Below, in pieces: positions 48,521 to 57,854 of a DNA stretch of 64,000 bases. Location of the stretch: the NCBI GenBank assembly GCA_017519885.1, contig JAFWRO010000019.1, positions 1 to 64,000 of the forward strand, in the 5' to 3' direction. The DNA is from Liminaster sp017519885 (GTDB lineage: Bacteria > Bacteroidota > Bacteroidia > Bacteroidales > UBA3663). Below the pieces are notes generated by a model that did not search any database, was not told the DNA's origin, and saw nothing but the letters and a program-made list of their open reading frames with translations. Every line of letters starts with the position of its first letter. The stretch's first letter is position 1. Position numbers and translations under genes: made by a program.

Positions 48521-51133
48521 ATGAATCAAAAAATAAGACAAATCTTTCTTTCCATACTCGCCATCCTTCTGCTTGGAGCTATGCCGGCTACACTGTCGGC
48601 ACAGAATAGGAATCAAAACAAGCAGGTGGCACGTATCACCGTGCAGGGACAGGTGCTGGACAGCATCACAGGCGAGCCTCTCGACTTTGTAAACATTGCG
48701 GAAAAAGGTACTACCAACGGCACTATCACTAATACACAGGGCAACTTCTCGATGCTCGCACGTCCAGGTAGTGTCATTCAGTTCAGTTATCTTGGCTACG
48801 ACACGAAGACCATCGTGACTGGCAATCGTAAGATGAATGTGACCATCCAGATGCTCTCGCAGGACGTACAGCTGAGCGAAGTGGTGGTCAAGCCTAAGCG
48901 TGAACGTTATCGCCGCAAGGATAACCCTGCCGTCATCCTGATACGTAACGTCATCGAACACAAGGACGACCATTCGCCCAAAGAGAATGATTACTTCAGC
49001 GAAACGCGTTATGACAACATGACCTATTCGTTGAACAACTTCAGCGGCAGTCACCTTGCCCGTTGGAAGAAGAAGTTCAAGTTCATCGAAAACTTCATCG
49101 ACACCGCTATTGTGACGGGTACGCCAGTGTTGCCCGTTTCGACCGACGAACGCATTGAGAAGCATTACTGGAAGAATGCCGGCAACCTGAACCGCACTGT
49201 CACCGAGGCTGAGCAGCATGCCGGTATGGATGATATGATGCCCGAACAGTTTGTGGCGCTCCTCAAGACGGAAGTGTTCCCTGAAATGGATCTCAACGAG
49301 GATAACATCTACCTCTATCGCAAGAAGTTCGTCTCGCCCCTTTCGTCGTTCGGCCCTACGTTCTACAAATACTACATCCTCGACACCCTGAAGCTGGATG
49401 ATGGGCTCCGGTACATCGACCTTGGCTTTGCACCTGCCATGCCGCAGTCGTTCGGCTTTGTAGGGCACCTTTATGTGAGCCTCGATAGCACCTATTGGGT
49501 GAAGCGAGCTGAACTGAACATCCCACCCGACATCAACCTCAACTTCGTGCGAAATCTGCACGTTGAGTTCGAGAACGGACGACTGGCCGACAGCACACGT
49601 GTCGTATTGGGCAAGAGTTTCTACTCAGAGCTCAACGTTACTGCTGGTTCACTGGGTCTTTATGCACAGCGTATGATACGCTACAGCGACTTTAGCGATG
49701 CGCCCCTCGACAAGAAGATATTCGGTGCTGCTCCAAAGTCCGATTCGCCCGACCTGATTCGCAATTCCACCGATCTGGCTTTTTGGCAAACACATCGGCC
49801 TGCAAAGGGCTTCGATCCTGACAAGTCGGTCGAAGCGATGATGAACCAGATGCGTGGTGTGCCTTTCTATAAATACGGCGAGAAGGTGCTCACCTGGCTC
49901 TTCAAGGGCTTTGTGCCTATCGACGACAAGGTGGAGGAGCGCGCCAAGTTCCTCTATGGACCCATCAATACCTCGGTATCATGGAACAGTCTGGAACACA
50001 TTCGTCTGCGCGTGGGCGGTATCACGACAGCAAACCTCAACCATCATCTCTTCGGCTCTGGTTATGCTGTGTATGCCATCGAGGACCACAAGTGGAAATA
50101 TGATGCTGCGCTCGAATATTCGTTCCGTCGCAAGAAGCATTACGCCAACGAGTTCCCCATCCATTCCCTCAAGCTGGAAAGTACCTATGACTCGAAGGAA
50201 TTGGGCCTCGTGCTCCAAACCAACCGCGACAACTTCATCACCTCGTTCCGCAAGGCCGACCAGCCGAAGTTCATCTATGTGCGTAGCAATTCGCTGCTCT
50301 ATACACTTGAGTTCTGGAACCATGTCAGTCTCAAGTTGAAGGCCGATCTACGCCGCGAATACCAGACACGTCTCGGCAAGTTCGAAATGGTGGGCACAGG
50401 TATGGAGCAGAGTTACTACGACATGGCTCTGGCAACAGCCTCGTTGCGCTGGGCCCCCAAGGAAGCATTTGCCGAAAACAAGACTTCACGTGTTCGCGTT
50501 GATCATCGTCATCCTGTCTTCGAACTGACACACAAGATGGCACGCAACGGCTTGATGGGTACCGACTTCGACTACCAGGCCACCGAGTTCTCGTTCGAGA
50601 AGCGTTTCTGGCTTAATGTGCTCGGTCATGCTACGGTCAACATCGACCTGGGCAAGATTTGGACCAGCGACACTCCTTATCCGCTGCTCTACATGCCCAA
50701 TGCCAACACCGGCTACACTATCCAGGAAGGCTCGTTCTCGCAGCTCCAGTCGATGGAGTTCGTCTATGACCAGTATGCCCACTGGCACGTGTCGTGGCGT
50801 ATGCTTGGCCTGATGTTCAACAACATTCCCTACGTGCGTCACTTGAAATGGCGCGAAGTGGTGACGTTCCGTGGTGTCTATGGCAAACTTTCGGAGAAGA
50901 ACGATCCCGATGCACTCAATGCTGATGGCACGCTGAGGAACCCTAATCTCTTCCGTCTGCCCAGCAACGGCACCGTCTATCGTTTGGGTAACACGCCCTA
51001 TATGGAGGTTTCCTTTGGCCTTGAAAACATCTTCAAGGTGCTGAGAATAGAATATATACGACGTCTGACCTACCTCGACCATCCAGGCATTCGCAAGAAT
51101 GGCGCACAAGCCACCATCGTGCTGAGCTTCTGA
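48521..51133 (+). CDS. DUF5686 outer-membrane protein with carboxypeptidase-like regulatory domain
   Basis: 870 residues. A signal peptide (about 1-27, ending LSAQ) is followed by a CarboxypepD_reg-like beta domain (VQGQVLDSITGEPLDFVNI ... FSYLGYDTKTIVTG). The long C-terminal part (from about 120) matches DUF5686 and ends in amphipathic strands finishing LSF, as in an outer-membrane barrel. It is probably surface-exposed or barrel-forming. Function unknown. It starts one base after the nucleotidyltransferase stop codon. Confidence 0.85.
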   Translation: MNQKIRQIFLSILAILLLGAMPATLSAQNRNQNKQVARITVQGQVLDSITGEPLDFVNIAEKGTTNGTITNTQGNFSMLARPGSVIQFSYLGYDTKTIVTGNRKMNVTIQMLSQDVQLSEVVVKPKRERYRRKDNPAVILIRNVIEHKDDHSPKENDYFSETRYDNMTYSLNNFSGSHLARWKKKFKFIENFIDTAIVTGTPVLPVSTDERIEKHYWKNAGNLNRTVTEAEQHAGMDDMMPEQFVALLKTEVFPEMDLNEDNIYLYRKKFVSPLSSFGPTFYKYYILDTLKLDDGLRYIDLGFAPAMPQSFGFVGHLYVSLDSTYWVKRAELNIPPDINLNFVRNLHVEFENGRLADSTRVVLGKSFYSELNVTAGSLGLYAQRMIRYSDFSDAPLDKKIFGAAPKSDSPDLIRNSTDLAFWQTHRPAKGFDPDKSVEAMMNQMRGVPFYKYGEKVLTWLFKGFVPIDDKVEERAKFLYGPINTSVSWNSLEHIRLRVGGITTANLNHHLFGSGYAVYAIEDHKWKYDAALEYSFRRKKHYANEFPIHSLKLESTYDSKELGLVLQTNRDNFITSFRKADQPKFIYVRSNSLLYTLEFWNHVSLKLKADLRREYQTRLGKFEMVGTGMEQSYYDMALATASLRWAPKEAFAENKTSRVRVDHRHPVFELTHKMARNGLMGTDFDYQATEFSFEKRFWLNVLGHATVNIDLGKIWTSDTPYPLLYMPNANTGYTIQEGSFSQLQSMEFVYDQYAHWHVSWRMLGLMFNNIPYVRHLKWREVVTFRGVYGKLSEKNDPDALNADGTLRNPNLFRLPSNGTVYRLGNTPYMEVSFGLENIFKVLRIEYIRRLTYLDHPGIRKNGAQATIVLSF

Positions 51134-51154
51134 TCATTTACTTATCGATTTGAT

Positions 51155-52255
51155 ATGTCAAGAACAGCAGTTATCATACTCAATTGGAACGGCGAACAGA
51201 AAGGCCTGATTCGCCGATACCTGCCTTCGGTCGTGAAGAATACTCCCAAGGAAGTTGCTGAGGTGGTAGTGGCCGACAACGGCTCGACCGATAAGAGTCT
51301 TCAAGTGCTGAAGGAAGAATTTCCAAGCGTTAAGGTCATACCTCTCGAGAAGAACTATGGTTTTGCCGAAGGCTACAATCAGGCCATCGACATCATCACC
51401 GAGCTCAAGCAGGAAGAGCTGAGAAGCCCCTCAGGCAATGTCTTCGAGGTGCATCGTATGGAGTCGCCTGACTATGTCGTCTTGCTCAACGACGACGTGC
51501 GTGTGCCCGAGGGATGGCTCGAACCTATGATTGCCTTTTTGGATAGTCACCCCAATTGCGCAGCTCTGCAGCCCAAGATTCTTAAGGATGGCAACGAACA
51601 GATGTTCGAGTATGCCGGGGCCTGTGGAGGTTATCTCGATAACCTCTGCTTCCCCTATTGTCGTGGACGTATCTTCGACACGGTGGAGGAGGACACTGGG
51701 CAATACGACTTGCCCGAAGGGGAGGCATGGCCTGTGATGTGGGCGTCGGGAGCCTGCCTGTTGGTTCGTACCGAACTCTATCAGAATGCTGGTGGCCTTG
51801 ATCGTCGTTTCTATGCCCACATGGAGGAGATCGATCTGTGTTGGAGGCTTCGAAGGATGGGCTATGACATCGTCTGCGTACCCCAGTCGAAGGTCTTTCA
51901 TCTTGGAGGTGCCAGCCTGCCTCAGGGTAATCCGAAGAAGACCAAACTCAACTTCCGTAACAACATCGTGATGATGTGGAAGAATCTTCCCGCCGACCAG
52001 TACAAGCATCTGTTGCGCCGACGCAAGTTATTGGATGGGGTGGCAGCTGCCAACTTCCTCCGTCAGGGACAGTTCCGAAACTTCAAGGCCGTATATGACG
52101 CCCATCGCGAGGCTGAGAAGATGATTGCCGAACAATATACCGCTGCCGAACTGGTGGGCTTCGGTACAGCCAAGACATTCCCGCAGCAGCGGTTCAGTAT
52201 CCTTTGGAAATACTTCAAGAAAGGCATCAAACGATATAGTGACCTGGGTCTTTGA
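51155..52255 (+). CDS. Glycosyltransferase family 2
   Basis: 366 residues. The GT-A fold is shown by AVIILNWNGEQKG, VADNGSTDKS, NDDVRVPEGWL (the metal-binding acidic motif), ALQPKIL, WASGACLLVRTELY and MEEIDLCWRLRRMG (catalytic Glu-Asp region). It is rhamnosyltransferase-like. There is a short amphipathic C-terminus but no membrane segment. It is the last gene of the plus-strand unit beginning at 46623 and is closed by a strong terminator. Donor sugar unknown. Confidence 0.9.
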   Translation: MSRTAVIILNWNGEQKGLIRRYLPSVVKNTPKEVAEVVVADNGSTDKSLQVLKEEFPSVKVIPLEKNYGFAEGYNQAIDIITELKQEELRSPSGNVFEVHRMESPDYVVLLNDDVRVPEGWLEPMIAFLDSHPNCAALQPKILKDGNEQMFEYAGACGGYLDNLCFPYCRGRIFDTVEEDTGQYDLPEGEAWPVMWASGACLLVRTELYQNAGGLDRRFYAHMEEIDLCWRLRRMGYDIVCVPQSKVFHLGGASLPQGNPKKTKLNFRNNIVMMWKNLPADQYKHLLRRRKLLDGVAAANFLRQGQFRNFKAVYDAHREAEKMIAEQYTAAELVGFGTAKTFPQQRFSILWKYFKKGIKRYSDLGL

Positions 52256-52282
52256 CCATTTAACGTATGGTTCCTTTCTATA

Positions 52283-52325
52283 AACAAGCAATCCCCGCAA
52301 CTTTCGGTTGCGGGGATTGCTTGTT
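52283..52325. terminator. Strong bidirectional terminator
   Basis: A perfect 18-bp stem (AACAAGCAATCCCCGCAA at 52283-52300 and its complement at 52308-52325) closes a 7-base loop. T-rich DNA follows on the plus strand. It lies between convergent genes and should stop both. Confidence 0.92.
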
Positions 52326-52330
52326 CTTTT

Positions 52331-53101
52331 CTAACTTCTCCTCATTTCGCTCAGGCAAATGGCAGTAGCCACGCTGACATTAAGCGACTCGACGTGCTGT
52401 CCATCGGCCGCGAAGTGGGGGATTAGAAGTTTGTCGGTGACCAATGCGGCCACTTCGGGCGAAACGCCCCGTCCCTCATTGCCCATAACAAGAACGGCAT
52501 GCTTCTGCAGTCGGGTGGCATAGATGTTGTCGCCTTCGAGGAATGTGCCATAGATGGGACATTGTCGGTTTTGGAGCCATTCGCATTCCTCCTCTTTTGA
52601 GGCAAAATAATGTACGCGAACGCGAGCCAAAGCACTCATTGTGGCCTGTACGACCTTCGGATTGAAACAGTCTGCGGAGCCTGGTGCGCAGAAGATGTCC
52701 TTCACGCCAAACCAGTCGGCAGTGCGGATGATGGTGCCCAGGTTGCCCGGATCCTGCACTTCGTCGAGAAGAATGCTCAAGTCATCGTTGGCATCGGCTG
52801 CATTGTTTTTGCGTGTCTCATCGAAGACCGCAAGCACGTCCTGCGGTGCCTGCTGCAGCGACACGCGCTGCATCTCTGTAGGGGTAACCTGATAGCATTC
52901 GGCAGCAATTTGGGCCAACTCGGGATGAGCCTCCCACCAATCGCAGGTGGCAACCAGACGACGACAGGCAAAGGCATCGGAAACCAGCAGATCGCCCACC
53001 ATTCGGTTTCCTTCTGCCAGCCATGCGTGCTGTTCCTTGCGGCCCTTTCGTTGCTCTAGGGCTCGTATTTCCTTGATTATGTTTTTTGTCAGAATCTGCA
53101 T
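52331..53101 (-). CDS. TrmH/SpoU-family RNA methyltransferase
   Basis: 256 residues from the ATG at 53101; a longer frame to 53197 would cross its own promoter. The N-terminal substrate-binding domain (EQRKGRKEQHAWLAEGNRMVGDLL) is followed by the SPOUT knot with LLDEVQDPGNLGTIIRTADWFG, VVQATMSALARVRVHYF, LVMGNEGRGVSPEV and LIPHFADGQHVESLNVSVATAI-type motifs. It should methylate a ribose in rRNA or tRNA. The target base is not known. Confidence 0.93.
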   Translation of the reverse strand: MQILTKNIIKEIRALEQRKGRKEQHAWLAEGNRMVGDLLVSDAFACRRLVATCDWWEAHPELAQIAAECYQVTPTEMQRVSLQQAPQDVLAVFDETRKNNAADANDDLSILLDEVQDPGNLGTIIRTADWFGVKDIFCAPGSADCFNPKVVQATMSALARVRVHYFASKEEECEWLQNRQCPIYGTFLEGDNIYATRLQKHAVLVMGNEGRGVSPEVAALVTDKLLIPHFAADGQHVESLNVSVATAICLSEMRRS

Positions 53102-53121
53102 TAAAGTGTATTTTAGCGCTG

Positions 53122-53129
53122 CAAAATTA
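53122..53129 (-). promoter_or_regulatory. Promoter -7 box of the TrmH-family gene
   Basis: The minus strand reads TAATTTTG, with CTTG about 20 bp upstream near 53150-53153. It is 21 bp before the chosen start codon. Confidence 0.6.
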
Positions 53130-53214
53130 AGGTAAAAACAGAAAAAAAACAAGTATTTTAGTGCCAACTTGCATTTTTTCTTGGTAAAAAGGTCCACAAT
53201 TCACAAATATTTTG

Positions 53215-53222
53215 TAAATTTG
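53215..53222 (+). promoter_or_regulatory. Promoter -7 box of the udk operon
   Basis: TAAATTTG, 18 bp before the ATG at 53241. No clear -33 box. It excludes the upstream in-frame ATG at 53169 and may drive the long plus-strand run that follows. Confidence 0.65.
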
Positions 53223-53240
53223 CCCCAAAAATATAATAAT

Positions 53241-53852
53241 ATGATCATTGGTATAGCAGGCGGCACAGGATCGGGAAAGACGACTGTGGTCCGCAAGATT
53301 ATCGAGAGTCTACCAGAAGGCAGTGTTGCAGTAGTTTCGCAGGACAGTTATTACAAGGACAGTTCGCATCTTCCATGGGAACAGCGTCGAGCTCAGAACT
53401 TCGACGAGCCCCGCGCATTCGACTGGGAACTGCTCTACAAGCACCTCGCCCTCTTGCGTGAGGGCCGAGCTATCGACGAGCCTGTATATGATTACACAAC
53501 CTGTTCGCGTCTCTCCAAGACCGTGCGCATCGAGCCTCGTCCGGTCATCATCCTCGAAGGCATCATGGCCCTGGTCGATCCTTCGATTCGTGCCATCCTC
53601 GATATGAAGGTCTTTGTCGATGCCGACAGTGATGAGCGACTGATACGCGTGCTGCGCCGCGATGTGGTGGAGCGTGGACGTACCATCGAAGACCTCATCA
53701 ACCGTTATCAGACCATCATCAAACCCATGCACAACCTCCACATTGAACCCACCAAAGCTTATGCTGATCTGATTGTTCCGCAGGGCGGATCCAATTCGGT
53801 GGCCATCAATGTGCTGAAGGAATTCATTCAGCATCTCTTAATCAAGAAATAG
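53241..53852 (+). CDS. udk: Uridine kinase
   Basis: 203 residues from the ATG at 53241. It phosphorylates uridine (and cytidine) in salvage. The P-loop GGTGSGKTT lies at residues 7-15. SQDSYYKD, NFDEPRAFDWELL, EPVYDYTTCSRL and VIILEGIMAL are family motifs, with RLIRVLRRDVVERGRT as the lid. The MltF-like gene starts 3 bp after its stop. Confidence 0.96.
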   Translation: MIIGIAGGTGSGKTTVVRKIIESLPEGSVAVVSQDSYYKDSSHLPWEQRRAQNFDEPRAFDWELLYKHLALLREGRAIDEPVYDYTTCSRLSKTVRIEPRPVIILEGIMALVDPSIRAILDMKVFVDADSDERLIRVLRRDVVERGRTIEDLINRYQTIIKPMHNLHIEPTKAYADLIVPQGGSNSVAINVLKEFIQHLLIKK

Positions 53853-53855
53853 GCT

Positions 53856-55373
53856 GTGGCTAGACGACCTGGCAAAACCTCGAACAAACCGACCTCAGTA
53901 AAGGTTTACAATCGCTTGCGCACACTGCTTGCGATTGGTCTTTTTGTGCTTGTAGGTTTCCTGTGGTTCAAGGTGAACAAGAAGGTTGAAGTCATTGAAA
54001 TCGAACGTGCTCCCAAATCGCGTACCTGGTCTGAAATCGTAGCTTCCGACACACTGAATGTTGTCACATTGCCCACCAGTTTTACCGCTTTCCAATATCG
54101 TGGCCGATGGTACGGCAACGAGTATGAGAATGCGAAGACGGTGGCTGAAGCCTTGGGACTGAAGCTGAATATCATGCTCGTGAAGAGCGAGAATGCTATT
54201 GCCGATAGTCTCTTCTATGGGGCTGCCGATGTGGCCATTTGGCCGATGGCCTATAGCGTGGTCGAAGGCTATTGGTATCTCCGTCCGACAGGTCCCCGTT
54301 GGGCCGACGGGCAGTGTATAGCTTCGGCTCGCAAACTGAATATCGATGCATATAAGGATACGCTCTTGACCGACAGTGCTATTGCCGAACTACCGAAGTA
54401 CAAGTTGTCGCTCATCAAGGATTCCCACCAGTGGAATGTCTATAATGACCGAAATATTCGCAAGCAGTTCGATTTCCGGCCATACGTCATCGATACGATT
54501 CCCAGCGACAGCCTGAACACTGAGCTCTTGACCGACTCGATGATTGTCGGCCTCACTGAGGCTGTGATGTTGCGATGCAATGTTGCCCGACTGATGCGCG
54601 ACTATTACCCCACGCTTGTTGTGTCGGATACGCTTCCTGGCAGCATCGATTCGCTGGCATGGATGTTAACAAATGTGTCGGATACGCTGAGATATAAGAT
54701 CGACTCGGTTTCTGCCGAACAGTTCGACAACCAGACCCCTCACTACACCATCGTCGCCCGTCGCAAGAAACAGCCGAAGAACAAGCGTCCCTTGATCGTA
54801 AGCAGTTTCAAGATGAAGGATGGTGCCATCTCTCCCTACGACGATATCTTCAAGCGCAAGGCCAAGGAATTTAATCTCGATTGGCGTATGCTGGCAGGCA
54901 TTGCCTTCATCGAAAGCCGTTTCAACCATGCCGTCGTTTCGCACAAGGGTCCCATCGGTCTGATGCAGTTGATGCCGCAGACTGCACGTATCTTCGGCCA
55001 TGAGCCTGAGGATGTGCTCGATCCGGATCTTAACATCGAATTGGCATGCCGACTCTATGTACGTATTGCCGACCGTATACGCAATCGCGTGCCTGGCATT
55101 TCGGACGAGGATCTGATGTGCGTCTCGTTGGCGGGCTACAACGCTGGCATTGGCCACGTCTATGATGCTATACGTTTGGCTGAGACACTGGGTTACAAGG
55201 CAAATGTGTGGCCTAACAATGTGGAACACTGCCTGCGCCTCAAGTCCGACCCGCAGTATTATCGTATGTCGGTAGTAAAGCAAGGCAAGTTCAATGGAGC
55301 TTTCACCATCAATTATGTCAATCAGGTAATGGCTGCCTATCACACCTTCTGCCAGAAGGTTCCTAAAGACTAA
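53856..55373 (+). CDS. MltF-like membrane-bound lytic transglycosylase
   Basis: 505 residues, starting from GTG at 53856, 3 bp after udk. One membrane segment (about 22-40) anchors a periplasmic solute-binding (SBP_bac_3-like) domain (about 60-290) and a C-terminal SLT domain with catalytic Glu E353 (GIAFIESRFN), then GPIGLMQLMPQTA and SLAGYNAGIGHV. Such enzymes cleave murein to 1,6-anhydro products. The layout equals E. coli MltF, where the first domain regulates the second. Confidence 0.92.
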   Translation: MARRPGKTSNKPTSVKVYNRLRTLLAIGLFVLVGFLWFKVNKKVEVIEIERAPKSRTWSEIVASDTLNVVTLPTSFTAFQYRGRWYGNEYENAKTVAEALGLKLNIMLVKSENAIADSLFYGAADVAIWPMAYSVVEGYWYLRPTGPRWADGQCIASARKLNIDAYKDTLLTDSAIAELPKYKLSLIKDSHQWNVYNDRNIRKQFDFRPYVIDTIPSDSLNTELLTDSMIVGLTEAVMLRCNVARLMRDYYPTLVVSDTLPGSIDSLAWMLTNVSDTLRYKIDSVSAEQFDNQTPHYTIVARRKKQPKNKRPLIVSSFKMKDGAISPYDDIFKRKAKEFNLDWRMLAGIAFIESRFNHAVVSHKGPIGLMQLMPQTARIFGHEPEDVLDPDLNIELACRLYVRIADRIRNRVPGISDEDLMCVSLAGYNAGIGHVYDAIRLAETLGYKANVWPNNVEHCLRLKSDPQYYRMSVVKQGKFNGAFTINYVNQVMAAYHTFCQKVPKD

Positions 55374-55382
55374 CGGTTCAGC

Positions 55383-56402
55383 ATGAGAAGACTACAGATA
55401 ATCATCCAGGTCCTGTTGCCTCTGGCCTTCGGTATCGGAATCGTCTGGTTCATCCTCAAGAAGGTCGATATGCAACTGTTGTTCGACACGATCAAAAGCG
55501 GTATCAATTGGACCTGGGTCATCATATCCTGGTTTTTTGCATTACTCGCCAACGTGGTTCGCGGCATTCGTTGGCGCCAGCAGTTGCGTACTGTTGGAGT
55601 TGATCCGTCGCTTCATATGATGAGCATCTCGTTCTTCGGCAACTATGGTATGAACCTGGTCTTCCCTCGTCTGGGAGAGTTCTGGCGTTGCAATTACATC
55701 GCCCAGAACAACCGCAAGCCTTTTTCAACCATTGCCGGTACGATACTCTCCGAACGTCTCACCGACATCCTGTGCAGTGCTTCGATCATTCTCCTTTGCC
55801 TTGTGCTTGAGGGCAAGGTGCTGCTCAAGTTCTTTTTCGACGATGACAGTAAGGCCGAAGCCATCGCTGCTGCAGGTGGTGAGATGAGGGCCGAATCCAC
55901 GTCGGTTGTTCCTGGCTGGCTGTGGGTATTGGTGATTTTGGTGATTTTGCTCCTTCTCTTCTGGATTTTCCGTCCGAAACTCAAGCGGATGAGTTTCTAT
56001 CAGTCGTTTGTCAGCGTAGGCCAGAATATGTGGAAAGGCTTCCTTTCACTGAAGGACCTGCCTAATATATGGATCTACATCGGTTGGTCGGTGCTTATCT
56101 GGTTCTTCTATTTCTTGAACACGCTGACACAATTCTACTTCTTCGATTTCACCAGTCATCTCGGCCTTCTTGCCTGCCTGTCTGTTTTTGTCATGGGCAC
56201 GATGTCCCAATTGCTGCCCATCCAGGGCGGATTGGGAGCATGGCAGGCAATGGTGATTTTCGCCCTGCTCCAATATGGAATCGACAATCAACACGCGATA
56301 ATATTTGCCGTTGTGGCATGGATAATCGAACAGGCGTTTGTCCTCCTGATGGGTCTCTATGCTTTCATCGCTGTAGCACTTAAAAAGAACAATACCAAAT
56401 GA
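55383..56402 (+). CDS. Flippase-like integral membrane protein (LPG synthase TM / UPF0104 type)
   Basis: 339 residues with about eight membrane segments (for example 5-27, 40-58, 122-145, 178-198, 230-248, 255-275). The sequence RGIRWRQQL ... SISFFGNYGMNLVFPRLGEFWRCNYIAQN and LPIQGGLGAWQAMVIFALLQYG is characteristic of the family containing the transmembrane part of lysylphosphatidylglycerol synthase. No synthase domain is attached. Substrate unknown. Its stop overlaps the pepD start by 4 bp (ATGA). Confidence 0.88.
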   Translation: MRRLQIIIQVLLPLAFGIGIVWFILKKVDMQLLFDTIKSGINWTWVIISWFFALLANVVRGIRWRQQLRTVGVDPSLHMMSISFFGNYGMNLVFPRLGEFWRCNYIAQNNRKPFSTIAGTILSERLTDILCSASIILLCLVLEGKVLLKFFFDDDSKAEAIAAAGGEMRAESTSVVPGWLWVLVILVILLLLFWIFRPKLKRMSFYQSFVSVGQNMWKGFLSLKDLPNIWIYIGWSVLIWFFYFLNTLTQFYFFDFTSHLGLLACLSVFVMGTMSQLLPIQGGLGAWQAMVIFALLQYGIDNQHAIIFAVVAWIIEQAFVLLMGLYAFIAVALKKNNTK

Positions 56403-57829
56403 ACCGAATTATTGACCTTGAACCGAAAGCCTTATGGACACAGTTTGCCAGCATCGCTCAGTTGCCACATCCCAGCGGTTGCCTTGACGAATTGCGCAAT
56501 TACATCTTGAAAACCGCCCGTCAGCACGCCTTTGAGACGCTTTTTGACGAAGCTGGTAATATTCTGGTGCGTACAGGCGAAGCACCCGTCCTTTGCCTGC
56601 AGGCTCATTATGATATGGTTCCTCAAAAGGACGAGTATGTCACCTTCGACTTCACCAAAGACTCCCTGCAGCTTCGTATCGAAGGTGATGAAGTGAAGGC
56701 TACAGGCACGACGCTCGGTGCTGACAATGGCATCGGAGTCGCTGCTATGCTTGCCTTGATCGATTCCTCTGAATATACGGATATCTTGAAACACACCCCC
56801 TTGGAATTCCTCTTTACGGCCAATGAAGAGACGGGTATGCAGGGAGCTCGCAAACTGAGTGCTGATTGGCTTAGGTCGCGACAGCTTATTAACCTCGATA
56901 GTGAGGAAGAAGGTGTGCTGATGACGGGCTGTGCAGGTGCGGTCAATATGACAGCCTCGCTGAAATACAAGATGGATACTGCCATCCCACAAGGCGATGC
57001 TGCGGTTCTGCTTAGCCTTACAGGTCTACAAGGCGGACATAGCGGTATGGATATTCATCTCGGTCGTGCCAATGCCTGCAAGCTCATGAATCGTTTTCTC
57101 AAGCATGTGGTCGTCAGTTTCGAGGCACGTCTGGGAAGTTTCAACAGCGGCACATTGCGAAATGCCATCCCTCGTGAGGCACAAGCCATCATCACTGTAC
57201 CTGAGGAAATAGTCGATGAGGTGATCGACGAAGTGCGTTACTATAACGACCTTTTCCGTGAGGAATATCGGCAGAGTGAACCTTATCTAAGTTTTACGGC
57301 ACAGGCAGTACAGATGCCAGGAGCACTCATCCCTGAAGAAATACAGGACGACCTGCTCAATGCCATTGAAGCCTGTCACAATGGAGTGTGGACGATGGGA
57401 GAGGGGTATGTCGATACCAGCTCCAATATGGCTCATGTGCAGACCAATGCTGAAGGTGAAGCCGAAGTGCTCCTGATGGTTCGCAGTATGAACGAGGAAC
57501 GCAAACGTGCATGTGCAAGTGCTATCCAGTCAGCTTTCCTGTTAGGAGGCTTTCGCGTGGATTTTGCCGCAAGTTATGGAGCTTGGGACATCGATAAGGA
57601 TGCTCCGATGGTGCAGAAGGCACTGCATGCCAATCCTGGTCTTAAACTCGACAAGGTGCATTGTGGCCTAGAATGTGGTGTTATTACCGAGATTTATCCC
57701 GATATTCAGATCATTTCAGTGGGGCCGACCATCCATCACCCGCATTCGCCTCAGGAAAGCGTCGAAATCCCGAGTGTCAGGAAGTTCTGGGACTTCCTCC
57801 TCAGTTTCCTCTCCCTACCCAATTGTTAA
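56399..57829 (+). CDS. pepD: Aminoacyl-histidine dipeptidase (cytosol non-specific dipeptidase)
   Basis: 476 residues, M20 metallopeptidase. It hydrolyses dipeptides in the cytoplasm. LQAHYDMVPQ (zinc His/Asp), GTTLGADNGIGVA, TANEETGMQGA (catalytic Glu pair), NLDSEEEG, LQGGHSGMDIHLGRANA and a late HHPHSPQESVEI zinc-His motif are complete. It overlaps the flippase-like gene by 4 bp; trmB follows after 25 bp of TTAATT-rich DNA. Confidence 0.95.
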   Translation: MNRIIDLEPKALWTQFASIAQLPHPSGCLDELRNYILKTARQHAFETLFDEAGNILVRTGEAPVLCLQAHYDMVPQKDEYVTFDFTKDSLQLRIEGDEVKATGTTLGADNGIGVAAMLALIDSSEYTDILKHTPLEFLFTANEETGMQGARKLSADWLRSRQLINLDSEEEGVLMTGCAGAVNMTASLKYKMDTAIPQGDAAVLLSLTGLQGGHSGMDIHLGRANACKLMNRFLKHVVVSFEARLGSFNSGTLRNAIPREAQAIITVPEEIVDEVIDEVRYYNDLFREEYRQSEPYLSFTAQAVQMPGALIPEEIQDDLLNAIEACHNGVWTMGEGYVDTSSNMAHVQTNAEGEAEVLLMVRSMNEERKRACASAIQSAFLLGGFRVDFAASYGAWDIDKDAPMVQKALHANPGLKLDKVHCGLECGVITEIYPDIQIISVGPTIHHPHSPQESVEIPSVRKFWDFLLSFLSLPNC

Positions 57830-57854
57830 TTATTAATTTGTTATTTGATCTTAG

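Noticed and set aside
48434..49561. 375-codon minus-strand frame opposite the DUF5686 gene
   Set aside because: No signal, no motif, no promoter; the plus-strand protein has a signal peptide and recognised domains.
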